Below, one piece after another: positions 31,900 to 46,306 of a stretch of 64,000 nt of DNA; the first letter of the stretch is position 1; every line of letters begins with the position of its first letter. This DNA comes from Larix kaempferi (Eukaryota > Streptophyta > Pinopsida > Pinales > Pinaceae). The notes beneath the pieces are model-generated. The model did no database searches. It was not told where the DNA came from and saw nothing but the letters and a program-made list of their open reading frames with translations. Position numbers and translations under genes: made by a program. The stretch spans positions 3,845,501 to 3,909,500 of the forward strand of contig BSBM01000877.1 in assembly GCA_027924585.1 (NCBI GenBank), read 5' to 3'.

Positions 31900-34800
31900 C
31901 ACATAAAAATGTTAAAAATTAAAATTTTTAAAAGTAACATTTTATCTTAAAATAGGTTAATTTTGTAACACTTTTTAAAGAAATATTTTATATTAATCTA
32001 GAATGGGTAAAATTCTTGAGAAGAATTTTACCATATATGAAATTTGAAATCATAGGAAACTTAAATTAATCTTAAAACTTTGCATGCATTCAATTTTAAC
32101 TAAAATGGAATATCTGTTTTACAAGATTAACTTACTTTTTATATAGATTTTTTAATTAAAAAAATTAAATTTTAATTTTGTATTGATTTTATTATTATTA
32201 AAGAATGAAAATATTAATTGAAAAAAATTAAAATATATAATTAATCACTATTATAGAAAAATATATAATAGATTTAAAATATATATGTGTTTTCAATCTA
32301 AATTTATTATATATAGAAATACCTTTTTGATCTATTTATAGATATATATATATAAATATTAATTATTTTAATTAAAAAAAAAAAATTAAAATATTAACCT
32401 TTGAAAATTACTCATTTATTAATAATTTATTTTTATGGACAATTTGTGATGATTTAGGAAAGCTACATAGACATTGAAATTCTCAAACCCTCTTATATAT
32501 ATATATATTTCTTTAATAAATAACCAATTATTATATAAAAATGTAAAAATATATTTAAAATATATAATTTAAAATTAACTATTATAAAAATGTAAAAATA
32601 TATTTTAAATTTAAATTTTTTAAAGTATAAATATAAAATTTTAATTAAATCATAAAAAATAATCAAATTAATTGTAAATCTAAACTCAAAACCTTTACAT
32701 ATTTATATGAATCTTTAACTAAAACCCAAAATAAATTGTTGTACACAAGATTAATTAAAATAATTCTAAAACTAAACTCAAAATCTTTACATGTTTATAT
32801 GAATCTTTAGCTAAAACCCAAAGTAAATTGTTACACAATAAAAAGCTAGTATGACGTATTTATAAATTAAAACATTTTTATATGTATATAATATTTTTAA
32901 GCAAAAACAAAATTAAAATTTAAGAAGAAATTCCAATATCAATAATCTTTACTCTTATCCACTTAACAAAAAAACATAAATGATAAATCTGTACATATTA
33001 AAAATATATATGATTATCGCTTATATATGATTATTGAGATAGGCATTTTTACATAAGAATATTCTCCAAAGGCATTTTTATAGTTCATTATGAAAAAGAT
33101 AAAAGATGGTGTATAATAAACATGTGATATTTATAATAAATGAAAGTTTAATATTATTATATATTAGTTAAATAAAATAAAAATAAAGTATTTATTTAAT
33201 AGAAATATAAAGTTTATATTTATATATAAAATAATAAAAGGAAAGAAATATTATGATGATGATAGTATTTATTTTTTTAGGATTTAATGTTTGCTCATTT
33301 TTTCAAATATGTTTAGTTTTTTTTAGCACATTTTCATTTCATGTTCAATAATTTAAGGATTGTTGTCTAACATTTCCATTGAGACTAATTTTGGTTTATC
33401 TCATCTCACAAAGGAATTATTTGGTTTGTTTTAAAAATTTATTCCTATGTTTAAAAAGATTGATAAAAAGTTTTAATAAGTTAGAAAGTTAAGAAAGTTT
33501 GTATTGTAATAAAGATTTTGAAAATGATTTTCATCTTCATTATTCATAATTTTACAAAATATTATACTTTTATAATGATTTAAAAAAATAAATTATATTT
33601 TTAAATATTAAATAATTTAAATTTAAATATTTACTATCTTTTCATATTTAATACATAAAAAATTAAAATAAATTTAAATTAATAATATACAAACAAAACA
33701 AATTATTAATGATAATATTGATACTATAACTTCTACATAATATCAACAATATCATTAATTAATATATATTTTTCCTAATACGTTTCCAACACAAACATGG
33801 TTAAATCGATAAGCCATCCATTTTCACGATAGGTTCTTTACAAATAGAAAATCCAATCGTTTTTATCCACTTATTATAAGCAACAAGATTCAACTTAAAT
33901 ATCATTATTTTCTTAGTCAGACATTATCATTATTTTCTTAGTCAAACATAAACCACTCAGACTAAACATAAACCACTAAGACTATCCATAGTTTTCCATT
34001 ATTAAAAATAATACACTGTGACCAATGGTTCTCTCACCTATATATTCTTTATGTTATGAGCTACATGTCCCATTCATAAGACAAAAATGCCCTAACCTTT
34101 TAAATCAAAACCTTGATATAATAAGTGGAATTTGCACAACTTAATATAATATATGAACAATATGAAAATATTTCCATCAATCCACATTAAAGCACACTAA
34201 TATACTGTAGAAATAATGCAATCTTAAAAGTTAAACATACCTCATTTATTTCTACCTTTAAGGATACTATTATTTACTTGATAGTAGTTCACAACTAACA
34301 AATATACATACATACCAATAAATAGCTACCAATAAAAAAAAAATCACCATATCTTATCCAGCTAATTAAAATGTAAGATACAAACCAATTTGTTATTTAG
34401 GATACAAACCAGTTTGTTATTATCTTGACTAGCCAAAGCAGATTTTGAAGGAAGACCATAACGTTTTGATTCACTATAAGAAAAAGCAAGAGTAATGCTT
34501 TATTTTATATATTATAGTTGCCTTTTCAATAATGGTAAGGACAAAGTTAAACTTCCATCGTGGATAAGAAATCATCACTTAAGAGGATTTTATTTTATAT
34601 TATTATTTTTAAAATGTTTATGAAGTAATGGATGACTATTTTCCATTATAAAACCATAAATGCTTATATATTATTATATAATCTTTTTATTTATTAGAAA
34701 TGTCATTTACTTAACATTATTATTCCATTCTATGTAATCATGGAATTTCAATATTATAATAATAATATATAACCATTGAGAGGGTATGGTTCTTCGCAGT

Positions 34801-37575
34801 GAGAATATCCTAAAGAAGGGCATATAATCTTCGGAAGGCAGAGGAGGAGGATTATACTATAGACAAGATGTTGATGGTATAAGGAAAATAAGGAAGAAAA
34901 ATGACCCTAAACCAAGAGGGTTAAGACATTATTAAACTTGGGTTAGTTAAGCTATGAAAATTATACTTGACAGGTTGGAAGCACTTATTGATGTGGACTT
35001 TTGACTCTCAATAATGTATACTTTTATTTTTGAATCCTCCATTTTGTGACACTAATTGCATAATTCATTTTATAAATTCTTTATTTTAAAGTTTGTAAAA
35101 AAACAAAAAAACAAATCATAAGAGACTTTAAAATAAATGGGAATGTAAGTGCAATATTTCATAAAATAAGAGTTTGAATAGTCAAAACACTTAATCTAGA
35201 CACAACACCAAATAGATGATTAGATCCACAAGATAGTTGTAAACTTGCTAATCCCGCCTTTCATCAAGACCAAGTTAGCAAAGTACATAATGAGAACAAT
35301 ATGAAAAAAAATTCATTAGCATAAAAAAATAACGTAAACCAAAGAATTCATATATGATGACGAAAGCAACTTGCATCCATGAATAATTGTCAATAGTTTT
35401 ATTAACTCCAGTTGCTAATAATACTTAAATCTAGATAGTTTACAAAAACTAAGAGTCGTATTCTATCTTTTAAAAGTCTATTTATCCTAAACAAAGCCAT
35501 TGGCTTTCTCATTATCCCCTAACCTTCCAACTTGTATGACTCTTCAATTTTAAAAGTCTCCAATTACAAAATGTATTAACCACATGCTCGAGGCACTTTC
35601 AATGTTTCAACATAGGTGCTTGAGAGCAATAAAGTAACTAAGAGTATACTTTTATCATAAGAAAGATTAATTTTAATCATAGGATTGATATTAGCATTTT
35701 TGTTCATAATTATTTCTCATTTTATCTTTGACTTCAAAAATTACATTATTCAATAAATATTGTTGCTTGGTAGGTCAAGGAAATAATGAAGGTTGATGGT
35801 TCTGAAGGGAAAGATGTTATGTTTGATTTCCAAGAAAAGCATAAGGTACCATATCTTTGAAATATTGGGAACCTTGGCTGCTTTAACCTTTGGTTGTGAA
35901 TGATATGCACACCTTTGAATTACAATTTTCACATTGTTTTACTTTCCACCTTATGAACCTTTATGTGTACTACATTGTTTACATGTTCATGGACTTTTCA
36001 TAGGTAAAACTTAGGTTGCATTTTATGCAATCATGTAGACTTGTTCTTCTTTGCCATCCTTTATACAAATGAATTTTTCTTGTTTACCATCCTTCATCCA
36101 AATGGAAACATAAAGTACAAATTATTGTGTATATTAAAAATATTTTAAATACAATGATACTTTTGAAAGAGAATGAAATAAATGATTGCACATTGAATTA
36201 ACACATACTTGGGTAGATTCAAAGCTCACTTAGACCTTGGATTTCCCTCCAATGAAAGAGTTTGGGAGCATGGCGACAAACTTGGAGATGAAAGATAATT
36301 TGCTTTATTTTATTTTCAGTTTCTTGCTATTTTGAAAGTTAAAGATACCGAATGAAAGAAGAAAGAAAAAAAAATCCTTTCACAATTAAATAGAGATTGT
36401 TTAATAATGTTATTATAAAAATAGACAATACTTTACTATTCATGTGTAAAAACATTGACTACTTTTTCTAATAAAAAGGGGAAAGTGTCCTAGGATTGAT
36501 TTGTATATAGTAATCTTCACCTCATAAGGATGGAAAGCATTTACACTAGCTTTTCACTAAAGAGTGTTCAATTAATTTTTAATTAATAAGCCTTAAAGAA
36601 TTGAGATCACATTCAAATCAACTACTGTTTCCACAATATGTAAAAACATGAGCAATTCACTACTTATGGAAATGAATGAAATAAACTCTCATTTTATCTT
36701 GATAATTATGAATCCTCATGATATCGTTATTTGAACAAATGTATTTTTCCTGGATGAAAGGGAGAGATAGAGACTGGGTTTTTAGACACAAATCAATGAG
36801 TTTCCTTACCAAGATGACCAAGAAAGTAGGCATAATATACAATAAAGAGTAAAAATGTGGAACATGAATGGGTAGCCTAGAAAAACTCACTAAAAATGGA
36901 GGATAAATTTGTCAAACAAGAAATGTGATTTTCCTTCGATGCAACCTTCAAATTCAAGAAAAAATTCAAAGTGCTTGTATTTAGCTGAAAATTGACTAGA
37001 AAATAGATCTTTCCATTTAATTACTTTTTACTTCTATATGAAAGTAGGATTCACACTCCATACCACACTTTTAGGCATTTATTGTACCATGCATCATCAA
37101 ATCATTGCATGGGGATCATGTTATCACCTATTTTTTCTCACTTGTGATGTTTAAGTGGTCATAGTTAGAAACAATAGGAATAAACATAGACCACACATAA
37201 TAGGGGGTTTGCAAGAAGTTGCTTCCCTTTTTCATTGCATTGAGAGCACACACGTTGCTAAATTAAAAATGCACCTGTGATTCTAAGAGCATACCCACAT
37301 TTCTTTTCAAATGGGTTACCCTCCACACAACCATATGCCACGTTCAATATATATTCCAGATAATATTTTAAAATTAAAATAACATGCATGTGTTGGGAAT
37401 TCCTGTGAGTCCTTGAAATAATGTGCATGTTTTGAAACAAGCATGCACTATGAATGTGTGTGTGTATTCCTATATGTATAAACACAAAAAATAGGGCCAA
37501 TTACTATTTTTAATCATCCCTCCCAAATCGATGATGACTTTTCTACAAGAAGTTAATGCAAACATGTTCTAGGAG
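31900..37575. other. AT-rich noncoding body of repeat copy A
   Basis: Long runs of A and T and many TATATA stretches. No frame above about 80 codons looks coding. A single copy of TAATTGTCAATAG at 35384-35396 is the empty site for the SINE-like insertion seen in copy B. Confidence 0.7.
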
Positions 37576-40500
37576 GAGATACAATCATATATTGCCAAAT
37601 GCCAAGGAGCATTTGAAAGTAATTCTTAATTGTCTTACCATTTTTTTTATAATTTTTACATTTTAGAAATGTTCTTATTTTTTAAAAATATGTTGTTATT
37701 GTTGATGTTTAGTTCTTATTCCACAAAGATGGGAAAACATCTTTATCCAAACACAAACCAAAACCTTGATCCAAACAAAAATCAAAACTTTAACCCCCCA
37801 CAAGACCCAATATACAATGAAACATATCAAAGTTTAGATGAGCTTAGAAACTTAACTGGGTAGCTAAATAAAAGAATAGAGCCATCCCACCTTTCACTAG
37901 GTACTTCCCTTGATTCCAATCTTACTTCCTTTGGCCATGCCATGGACAATTATTTGATATATCCAAATATAGGGCAAGTATGAGAGCATTTTAATCTAGT
38001 GGAATTAGTAAGAAAGAGGTTAAAATGTTGAATCTAACCAAAGAATTCGTTGTTCATTTGTTTTTTGACCCTATAACAAACCAACCACTTGATCCAATAA
38101 AGAGGCATCTTTCCATGGAATAGTGCACATTCCAGCCATGGAGATACCACTGGATGGATGGATGGTTTATGATATTTGATAAACCTCTCTACAATAATAG
38201 GGAGGTTCCCTTGTATTTTCTTTGAAAGTTATAGGTTAAGTTCATTCTTGGTTACATGTAAATTATTTTTCCATTGGTGAATTCCAAGGGGTTGGTATTT
38301 ACACGACTCATGAGTCAAGAAACTATTGGATGTAACCCATTGAATGTTTCCTACTCCTAGGAACATGTTGAATTGTCCACTTAACCACATCATCTCAATT
38401 ATATGATTCAAGCTACTAGTACTGTGATATCATCCTTGACACGTAGTCTAGTCCAACACAATGCATTTGTAGCATCTTGTTGTTAAGAGACATCATCTAA
38501 AGACGTTAGGACACCTAGTGTCAAACCTTCATCTAGCCAAGTTGGTAATTCTGGTTTGGGCCAATTGATCCTCATCAATGCTCACATTGAAAACATACTT
38601 GTCATGGCTTGGGAGAGGATCCTGTTTAGGACAATTTCTTAGACTAGGTTACTATGATGTACTTTTTAATGATGTATTTCACAAATATTTGGTAGAGATA
38701 ACTTTAAAGTATTTCTAATTTTTATTTTATTTTGCATGTATAGTTTATTTAAGATGACATCCCTTCATCCAAGAGAGAGGGAAACTCATCTCCGAAACCT
38801 TATGCAACATTTGTTGTTCCCTCAGGGATCCTCACACCCTCAGGGATCCTCACACCTAGGTATTCATATGACTTTATGATTTTTTTCGTGTGTGTGTGTG
38901 TTAAATGTTTAATATAAATATTCCTAACATGAGTTAAAGGCCAAGCACAACTAAAGAATGAAGAATTAGTATTTTATATAATTTCTAAGTAGCATATTAC
39001 ATTGTAAAATCAATTATATAATAATAATAAAGTACACATGACTCCTGAATGGACACATAAATCACCTACATAGAATTGGAGTGCCAAAGAAGAGTGCTTA
39101 CAAAAATAATGACATCCCTAGTAGAAACCCATTCCTAGATTACTGTAGTGACACCACACTTTCGATGCACATGCTCAAAAATATTTGTTTTGCAACAAAT
39201 CATACAACAACCATCTACTAAACTTGAAAAAGAAAGTATGCCTTTTGCTGCTAGGTTTTAATTGACCATAAACAATCTAATCACCTCAATCTTAGTAGAT
39301 GAGTAAGATTTTAATATATCTCAACACTTCTTGACCCATTTGGCTCTGACATCTTGTGTGGCCAATCTTTCTATTCATGTATGTATTGGAGCACTTTTGT
39401 GTAGTAGGGAAAGGAAATGTTGAATTTGTGATGTGTTTAGTAGAGAGGAAAAGCTCCATAGTGTTATTTTGAATCCTAGTAGAGGAATTGTAAGTGTTTA
39501 AGTTCATATTCTGGATAATTTATATATAGTTTCAAACTATTCAAATATCAAATGTAGAGACAAAGAGAGGTTACCAACCAACAAGGACAAAATTGCAAAC
39601 AAAATGCTTAGAAACATTCTCACCACATGTTAACTTTGGTATTATTATTTCTCATTCCATTTAAACTATAACAAAAACACCACATTCACGTCGAACATTA
39701 AAGAACTATGGAATTGAAAAAATTTAGCACATGAAGGTTAAATTATGAACATCATTTTAAGGTTGAACATGCCTAAAGAAAGAGAACATTGCACACACAA
39801 ATTGTAAACTATCATACACAAGTTGAGAACATTGCATACATAGGTTGAAAGTTAGACAAGTCCATGCCTTACAGTAATGTAATCATTAGAAACATGTGGA
39901 GGTTCAAGTTCAAATTTACAAAGGTCTTCTTATGCATAACACATATTTGTGAAAAAAACCGGAGTAGCTTTGAATATATTCATTCAAACATGAAAACAAA
40001 CTACCAACTTAACAATTGTCATGTAGAAACATGCAAGTCACACATCACAATTTTGCAAAGCATTGTAAATAAATAACCTGATGTGTGTTCACAACATGTA
40101 TCGTCTATGATGGCCTACCGATGACAATCTTGATAGGGTGTTGACCGAGGGGCTTGGAAATCCATGACTGCTTTGGTGCTGAACCCTACAAAAATCGGAC
40201 AATTTATAAAAAGTTAGGCAATGATCAAAAGTAAATGTTAAATTGGCATTAACTATGCATTGTTTTGTTTCTATAGGTTCCCATTGAGGATACTAAGCAT
40301 CCATCTCCGATTGGGGTAGACAGATCACCCCAAATCCATGTATCGTGTGTCATGCTAAATTGTTCTTATTTTGGTTGATTTTAATGTTTTTGTACTAATC
40401 ATAATATTATAAATTTGTATGTAGGTATCATCATTCAAATTACATTCAACACCACCACCTTTCCATGACCGTCCTCCACCTATTCTACACATGCCATAAT

Positions 40501-40720
40501 GCAATGACAGTCCAATCCTTGGTTTCCATGTTCCATACCTTGGAATTCTAATGTCCCCCCTAGGGTTCTTCCTATGATACTACAACCCATGGGGGTATAT
40601 CATTTCCCACCACCACCACCTTTTCCATTGGTTTCAACCATCCACCATGAATAGCCCCCCTATGTTGCATCCACTATGGGTGCACTCATTCACCCTACTA
40701 CAACCCCTCGCATTACATAC
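37576..40720. other. Unassigned stretch with weak exon-like pieces
   Basis: No convincing gene. A short frame near 37729-37863 is Asn-rich (NTNQNLDPNKNQNFNPPQ). Near 38752-38860 a frame MTSLHPRERETHLRNLMQHL ends in a duplicated CTCAGGGATCCTCACAC and is followed by a GT. CTATAG|GTTCCC near 40278 and GTAG|GTATCATC near 40425 look like acceptors, the latter followed by Pro-rich sequence up to about 40640. These may be decayed exons of a transposon or host gene. I could not link them. The 5 bases CATAC precede the gypsy LTR. Confidence 0.35.
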
Positions 40721-41700
40721 TATTATTGGACAATCTACTAGAGCGGACCCGAGCCAGATCTCCCTAGTTTAATGTGAATCTAGAACAAATGAGACATAAT
40801 ATAGGACTACTTTCCTAGATCTAGTTAGATATCAAGTACTTAGACATCTTACCTTCAGATTGTAGATATTCTTCCCCGTTGTCGCTCCAAGCCCCACAAT
40901 CATCAGATATTTAGCTGCAAGACCTGTCAAGACATATGGAAATAATACAAGCAGTAAAATATGTCTAAACAATAACTGATCTAAGTAAACAATTAAGGAA
41001 GTAAACTACCAAACATTATCAACACAATAACATTTGTGGAAAGAGTTTATATTGCTGTATAAAATAGGGAAATACAGAGTAGAGAGATGATTACAACCTC
41101 AGCCTTAACGCTTCAATCCTCCTCCAACAAGCCAAGCCAATGCCTCCAAAGGAAGTATGAGTCTCCCAAGAGATGGATACGGATCTCCTAAGATAATTTC
41201 ACCAGCATGTAAGCGCTATAGAATTCCTCCCTTTGGAATGGAGAGGGGCATTGTATTTATAGGACCAAGTGGATAGAGTAGGTTGAGGACCATGGGGAGA
41301 GGGCTAAGGGATCCTTCCTTGAGGTTAGGGAACCATAGGAAAACTCACCTAGGAGTTAGGGATAGAGATCCACCTCATCCAACTTCTAGAATTCGCTCAA
41401 AATCTACCTTCATCCCAATTAACCAACTCCGGCGCAGGCTGAATGAAGGCAACCTGCATCAGAGAAGGGAAGTGCAGGTTGTACAAAGGCACTATGCACC
41501 ACCGACGTAGTCTGGAAGAATACACTTGGCGTTGGCCCTACTTGGGCGCTTATTGCTCAAAGACAGTGTGCGTCGGTCCAACTAGGAATGTGGACAAAGG
41601 GCATAAACTTTCTTTATCTGACTTACTTGATCATGAAGACTTCAGGGATCAAGGCATTGAGTTAACAAGGATGTCATGATGACGAGATTTAGGTGTAACA
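40721..41700 (-). repeat. Gypsy-2 LTR, copy 1
   Basis: 980 bp. It begins TATTATTGGACAAT (mutated from TGTTATCGGACAAT) and ends GGTGTAACA. On the minus strand a TATA box (TATAAATAC, 41261-41253) gives the direction of transcription. The element body follows to the right with the PPT-like motif (plus-strand ATGCCCCCAAAGC) at 41703-41715. It is clearly related to, but more diverged from, the LTR copies at 43766 and 54972. Confidence 0.75.
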
Positions 41701-43765
41701 GAATGCCCCCAAAGCATGAAGATGGTAAAACAAGACAGGTGAAGTGCTTTGAAAGATGGATGGCATGGACTTGCAGGCTGGAGGATGCTGCTGCAGTACA
41801 AATAACTCTAGGATACCAATATCACATAACTCACAACATGGATACCGACCAATACATTGCAGATCCATGGTAGTAAAGACCGAATGAACACAATCATGGC
41901 TACTAGACACACTCGTAGATCCATGATGAGATAATAACACAACCACGAACAATACAAAGTGGAACCGTGTAATATGATTCAAACAATCTCCATCGCAACC
42001 TGGGTATAATATGACTTCCCCAAGGTCTTCAAACTGAACCCACAATGATATGAATCTATCCATGTGATTACAATGTTTTCAAGTCGAGCATGGTAGAAAC
42101 CACTTGATTACCAGTCATTAATGTTTACCGTTAACAAGTGCGAGGGAAATCATCATTAATGTCGATGATCCCCAAGGTATCACATTACATATCACCAAGC
42201 GTGAATAAATGAGTTGAGGTCGAACGCCTAATGAAACATTTCAATCAAGAGTCAATGATGTAAACTCATGTTGAAAGTGAGGTAACCTGCCATTGAGGCA
42301 TGCAGGCCCAAGGTACTCGATTGGTTTCTAGATTCATCCCTGGATGATGTGTTGAAGTCGACAAGGATGAATCCGTCAAAGGAGGGCCATGATGAATCCC
42401 CCATCAACGGCATGAAACTCGATAACAGATGTTTGGAGTAGATCAGATGACAAAGTAATGTGCAAGACTGAATCAAGGAAGACCGACATGGCGGAAGGTG
42501 TACTGACTGCAAATGATGAGCAATGAACATCTCTTGAACATGGGCATGGCATGACTTGGTAGTATTGACATGACGAGAATGATGCTGACTCGCAATGAAA
42601 CTGATAGTGGAAACATTCTTTGGATGTCCCAAAGGAGTGACAAGACTCATGAAATCAATATGACTCGAAGAAAAACGGATTACTCAAGTACTGAATGCGA
42701 ATTCAAATGAGATCCATGTTCAAGAGCGACGATGCAATTTCGAAAATAAAATGTAACACAAAATCTTTCCTTTTTCCCCATCATGATTGATGAGTGCTTC
42801 ACTTGTTTTTTAATGAGCTTGAGGAGGGTAAACAGATGCTCAGTATATCTCATCTCATAGACGAGTCCAATCCCAAATATTTTACGAACCTAGGAAAGGA
42901 GGGGTTCGTCCCATGACGGGCCCTTCAATGTTGAAATTTAATGAGTCCATAGAAGGTAAATTCGATGTCCTTTCATGTTTAGAGAGTCTGAAAAGAACTA
43001 AAGAAGACTCCAAAGTTCCTTTTTCGTAAAGTTAGCCTCTTCGCCCGCAAAAGGGTAAAACAACGCGAGAGAAGACTCTTCTAGTCATTATCAGCTAGAG
43101 TATTCCTTTTTCGTAGGTAGTTCCATCTGGTCCGAAAAAGGGGTAAACTATCACCATGAATACGATCATTCAAATACTTTTACAAGCGTGAACGCATCAA
43201 GTTCGCTTGGCGATCTTTTCGTATTTAGAGAGCCTGAAAAGAGCTTAAAGAAATGAGTCCAGGGGTTCCTTTTTCGTGGTAGTTTAACGAGCCCGAAAAA
43301 GTGATAATCCATAACTCGGTGACTTATTCTCATTGTTTTACGAGCATGAGAAAGAACAAAGAGTTAGCTCGATGTCATTAATAATTAAACTTAATGAGAA
43401 AAATAATGAAAAAAAGATGCTCTATGAGTTGTTCATACGTGAGAATACGCGTGAAAAGACCACAACCGCGAAAAACAGGATCAAAATGGTATTTAACTTC
43501 ACCTGCAAGATTCAAAACTAGGTCAAAAGTAATTAATCAAGTATAAATGAATCCAACTATAGCAAAATAACCCACATTTGAATAAATTAAAAAAAGGAAT
43601 ATGCTCTTTTTCAATATAAATAGGGGTAAATAGTAAAAATAATTACTATTTGTTTTTTACCAAGTTGGAGAGTTGAAAAGTGCCATTTAGAGGAGTTCTT
43701 CTTTTGCTGATTCCAGGAGCTATGATCCATCATTTCAGGCGCTGTCAGCGACAGGTAACCCTAAA
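41701..43765 (-). mobile_element. 3' body of a gypsy-2 element, truncated
   Basis: Sequence from 41701 to about 43300 matches the body of the neighbouring element (44873-46306 continued at 52441-52665). No gag or pol domain is present. A 124-codon minus-strand frame (42063-41689, MDRFISLWVQFEDLGEVI) recurs in the neighbour at 45230-44808, and another (42650-42252) recurs at 45844-45509. Whether either was ever translated is unclear. From about 42990 to 43300 the DNA repeats blocks of CCTTTTTCGT and CCGAAAAAGGGGTAAA. The part 43300-43765 has no match in the window. Confidence 0.6.
42990..43300. repeat. TTTTTCG / CGAAAAA inverted motif series
   Basis: CTTTTTCGTA or similar, followed by a complementary CGAAAAAG some 20-50 bases on, occurs at least twice in this span (second at 43269-43302) with looser copies between. 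The same series in the neighbour is split by the copia at 46307, whose target duplication CGAAA lies in one such motif. Confidence 0.55.
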
Positions 43766-44872
43766 TGTTATCAAAAAATCCACTCGAGCAAGTGCGAGCC
43801 GAATCTCTCTAGTTCAAGTGAATCTAGAACAAATAGGACAGAATACAAGACTCATTTCCTAGATCTAGTTACAGATCGAGTACTTAGATATCATACCTTT
43901 CAAATCGTGGATCCCTCTCCTTGTTGTTTCTCCAAGTCCCACGGTCGTCAGATCTCCGGCTGCAAGACCTGTCAAGACAATATGGAAAAAATACAAGTAG
44001 TACAATATATCTAAACAATAACTGATCTAAATAAACGATTAAGGAAGTAAACTACAAATAATAATCAACACAATAAAATTTGTGGAAAGAGTTTGTATTA
44101 CTGTATTAAAAGTGGGAATACATAGAAAGGAGAAGAACACAACCAAAGCCTTAACATCGCATCCTCCATCCAACATGTCCAAGCCAAACCTCCAAGATGG
44201 TACAAGCTTCCCAAGATGATAAGGGATCACCAATGTGGATTCTACCAGCATAAGGATACTATAGACCTTCCTCCCCTTTGAGTGGAGAAGAGCTTCACAT
44301 ATATAGGGCTAAAGAGATAGGGTAGGTTGAGGATTAGGGGGAGATGGTTAAGGGATGCTCCCATTAGGTTAGGAACTGAAATGCCACCTCACCTAGAGTC
44401 TAGCAATAGGTCTCCACCTCAACAAACTTCTAGAAAGACCTTGAGACTCCCCAAAATAGCCTTCAAACAACCTCGTCGCACCCTGGTAGAGGACACAGAG
44501 AGATAGAGGAGGTCTGTTGCACCCTGTAGGAAGACAAGGTGTGACAGTGTCTCACTCTAGCTGACCAAGAACTGCAGCAGAGGGGGTTTGTCTCACCCTG
44601 TAGGAAGACAAAGTGCGATAGCCTACTCAAAGAGGCCAACTACGCAGGGAAATATCTCAGTTGGATGTGTTTTAGCCCATAATGAGTTTAGGGGTCAGAG
44701 TAAAGAGTTTACACAATGTTCAAGATGACGACATTATCACAACGGTAATGATGACAACACTTGGTCATAATGGTGACACTTGCAACAGTCATGGTGACGA
44801 CACTTGGTCATGATGACGACACTTGTGGCACTTGCGACACTTGCACAAGGGTGACGACATTTTTGTGTAACA
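43766..44872 (-). repeat. Gypsy-2 LTR, copy 2
   Basis: 1,107 bp, TGTTATC...GTGTAACA, inverted ends TGTTA/TAACA. The minus strand just inside reads GCTTTGGGGGGCATTT next to TGTTACAC, a good polypurine tract and LTR start. It contains short repeated phrases near its right end (GTGACGACACTTGGTCAT, about 44792, with a shorter form ahead of it). Confidence 0.75.
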
Positions 44873-46301
44873 AAATGCCCCCCAAAGCATGAAGCTGATG
44901 TAATGAGATAGGTGAAATGCTTTGTAGTAAGAAAAATGGCAAAGTCTTGCTGGTTGGAAGGAGCTGCTGTAGAAATATCCTGAGATCCACAAGTCTCACA
45001 AAACATGGCTGCCGACCAATACATTGCAGATCCATGATAGTAAAGACCAACTGAACACAATCATGGATACTAGACACAATCATAGATCCATGATGAGATG
45101 ATAACACAGCCATGACCAATGCAAAGTGGATCCATGTAATATAACTCAAACAATCTCTATCGCAACCTGGGTACAATATGACTTCCCTAGGGTCTTCAAG
45201 TCGAACCCACAATGATACGAATCTATCCATGTGATTACAAATGTCTTGACGTTGAACATGATAGAAACCACTTGATTACTGGTCATTGATGTATACCGTT
45301 AACAAGCGCGAGGGAAATCACCATTGATGTCGATGATCCCCAAGGTATCACAGTACATATCTTCAAGCGCGAATGAATGAGTTGAAGTCGAACACTGGAT
45401 GAAATCTTTCAATCACAAGTCAATGATGTAAACTCATGTTGAAAGCGAGGTAACCTGCCATTGAGGCATGTAGGTCCAAGGTACTTGGTTGGTTTCTAGA
45501 TTCAATCCTCAGATGATGTGTTGAGGTCTACAAGGATGAATCCGTCGAAGGAGGGCCATGATGAATCCCCCATCAACGACATGAAACTCGATAACAGATG
45601 TTTGGAGTAGATCGGATGGTACAGTAACATATAAGACTAACTCAGAGTAGACCAACATGGTGGAGGGTGTACTGACTGCAGCATATGAGCAATGAATGTA
45701 TTCTTGAACATGGGCATGGCATGACTTGGCAGTATTGGTATGACGATTATGACACCAACTACTAATGCAACTGATGGTGGTAGCATTCTTTGGGTGACCC
45801 AAAGGAGTAACAAGACTCAAGAAGTAGGTAAAACTCAAGGACAAACGGATGACCCAAGTACTGTATGCGAATGCAAATGAGTGCCATGTTCAAGAACAAC
45901 TAAGTACTGCCACTGATGAAGGTGTAATACAAAAACTTTCATTTTCCCCATCATGACTGATGAGTGCCTCATGTGTTTTTGACAAGCTTGATGAGGGTAA
46001 CCAGATGCTCGGTATAGCTCATCTCATAGATGAGTCCAATCCCAAATATTTTTCGAACCTAGGAAAGGAGGGGTTTGTCCCATGACGGATCCTTCAATGT
46101 TGAATTTAAATGAGTCCATAGAAGGTAAAATTGGTGTCATTTCATATTTAGAGAGTATGAAAAGAACTAAAGAAGACTCCAAAGGTCATTTTTCGTAAAG
46201 TTAGCCTTTTCGCATAAAAAAGGGTTAAACAGTGCGAGACAGGACTCTTCCAGTCATGATTGGATGGAGTATACCTTTTTCGTAAGTAGTGACCCCTGGT
46301 C

Positions 46302-46306
46302 CGAAA
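46302..46306. repeat. Target site duplication, left (CGAAA)
   Basis: CGAAA precedes the copia LTR and recurs at 52436-52440. The related uninterrupted sequence near 43131 (GGTCCGAAAAAGGGGTAAAC) shows the empty site. Confidence 0.92.

Larger units (their letters stand above)
30245..37575 (+). repeat. Large direct repeat, copy A
   Basis: From ATGGTGCAACG at 30245, the sequence matches 56450-64000 to the very end of the window. Hand comparison of about 300 bp near 31.0-31.3 kb gives about 6% difference, and AT-rich parts are more divergent. Copy A is 7,331 bp to the point where copy B leaves the window. The left flanks of the copies are unrelated. The right boundary is unknown because copy B is cut by the window end. 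It holds decayed minus-strand frames at 30.7-31.84 kb, then about 5.7 kb of AT-rich DNA with no gene. Confidence 0.9.
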
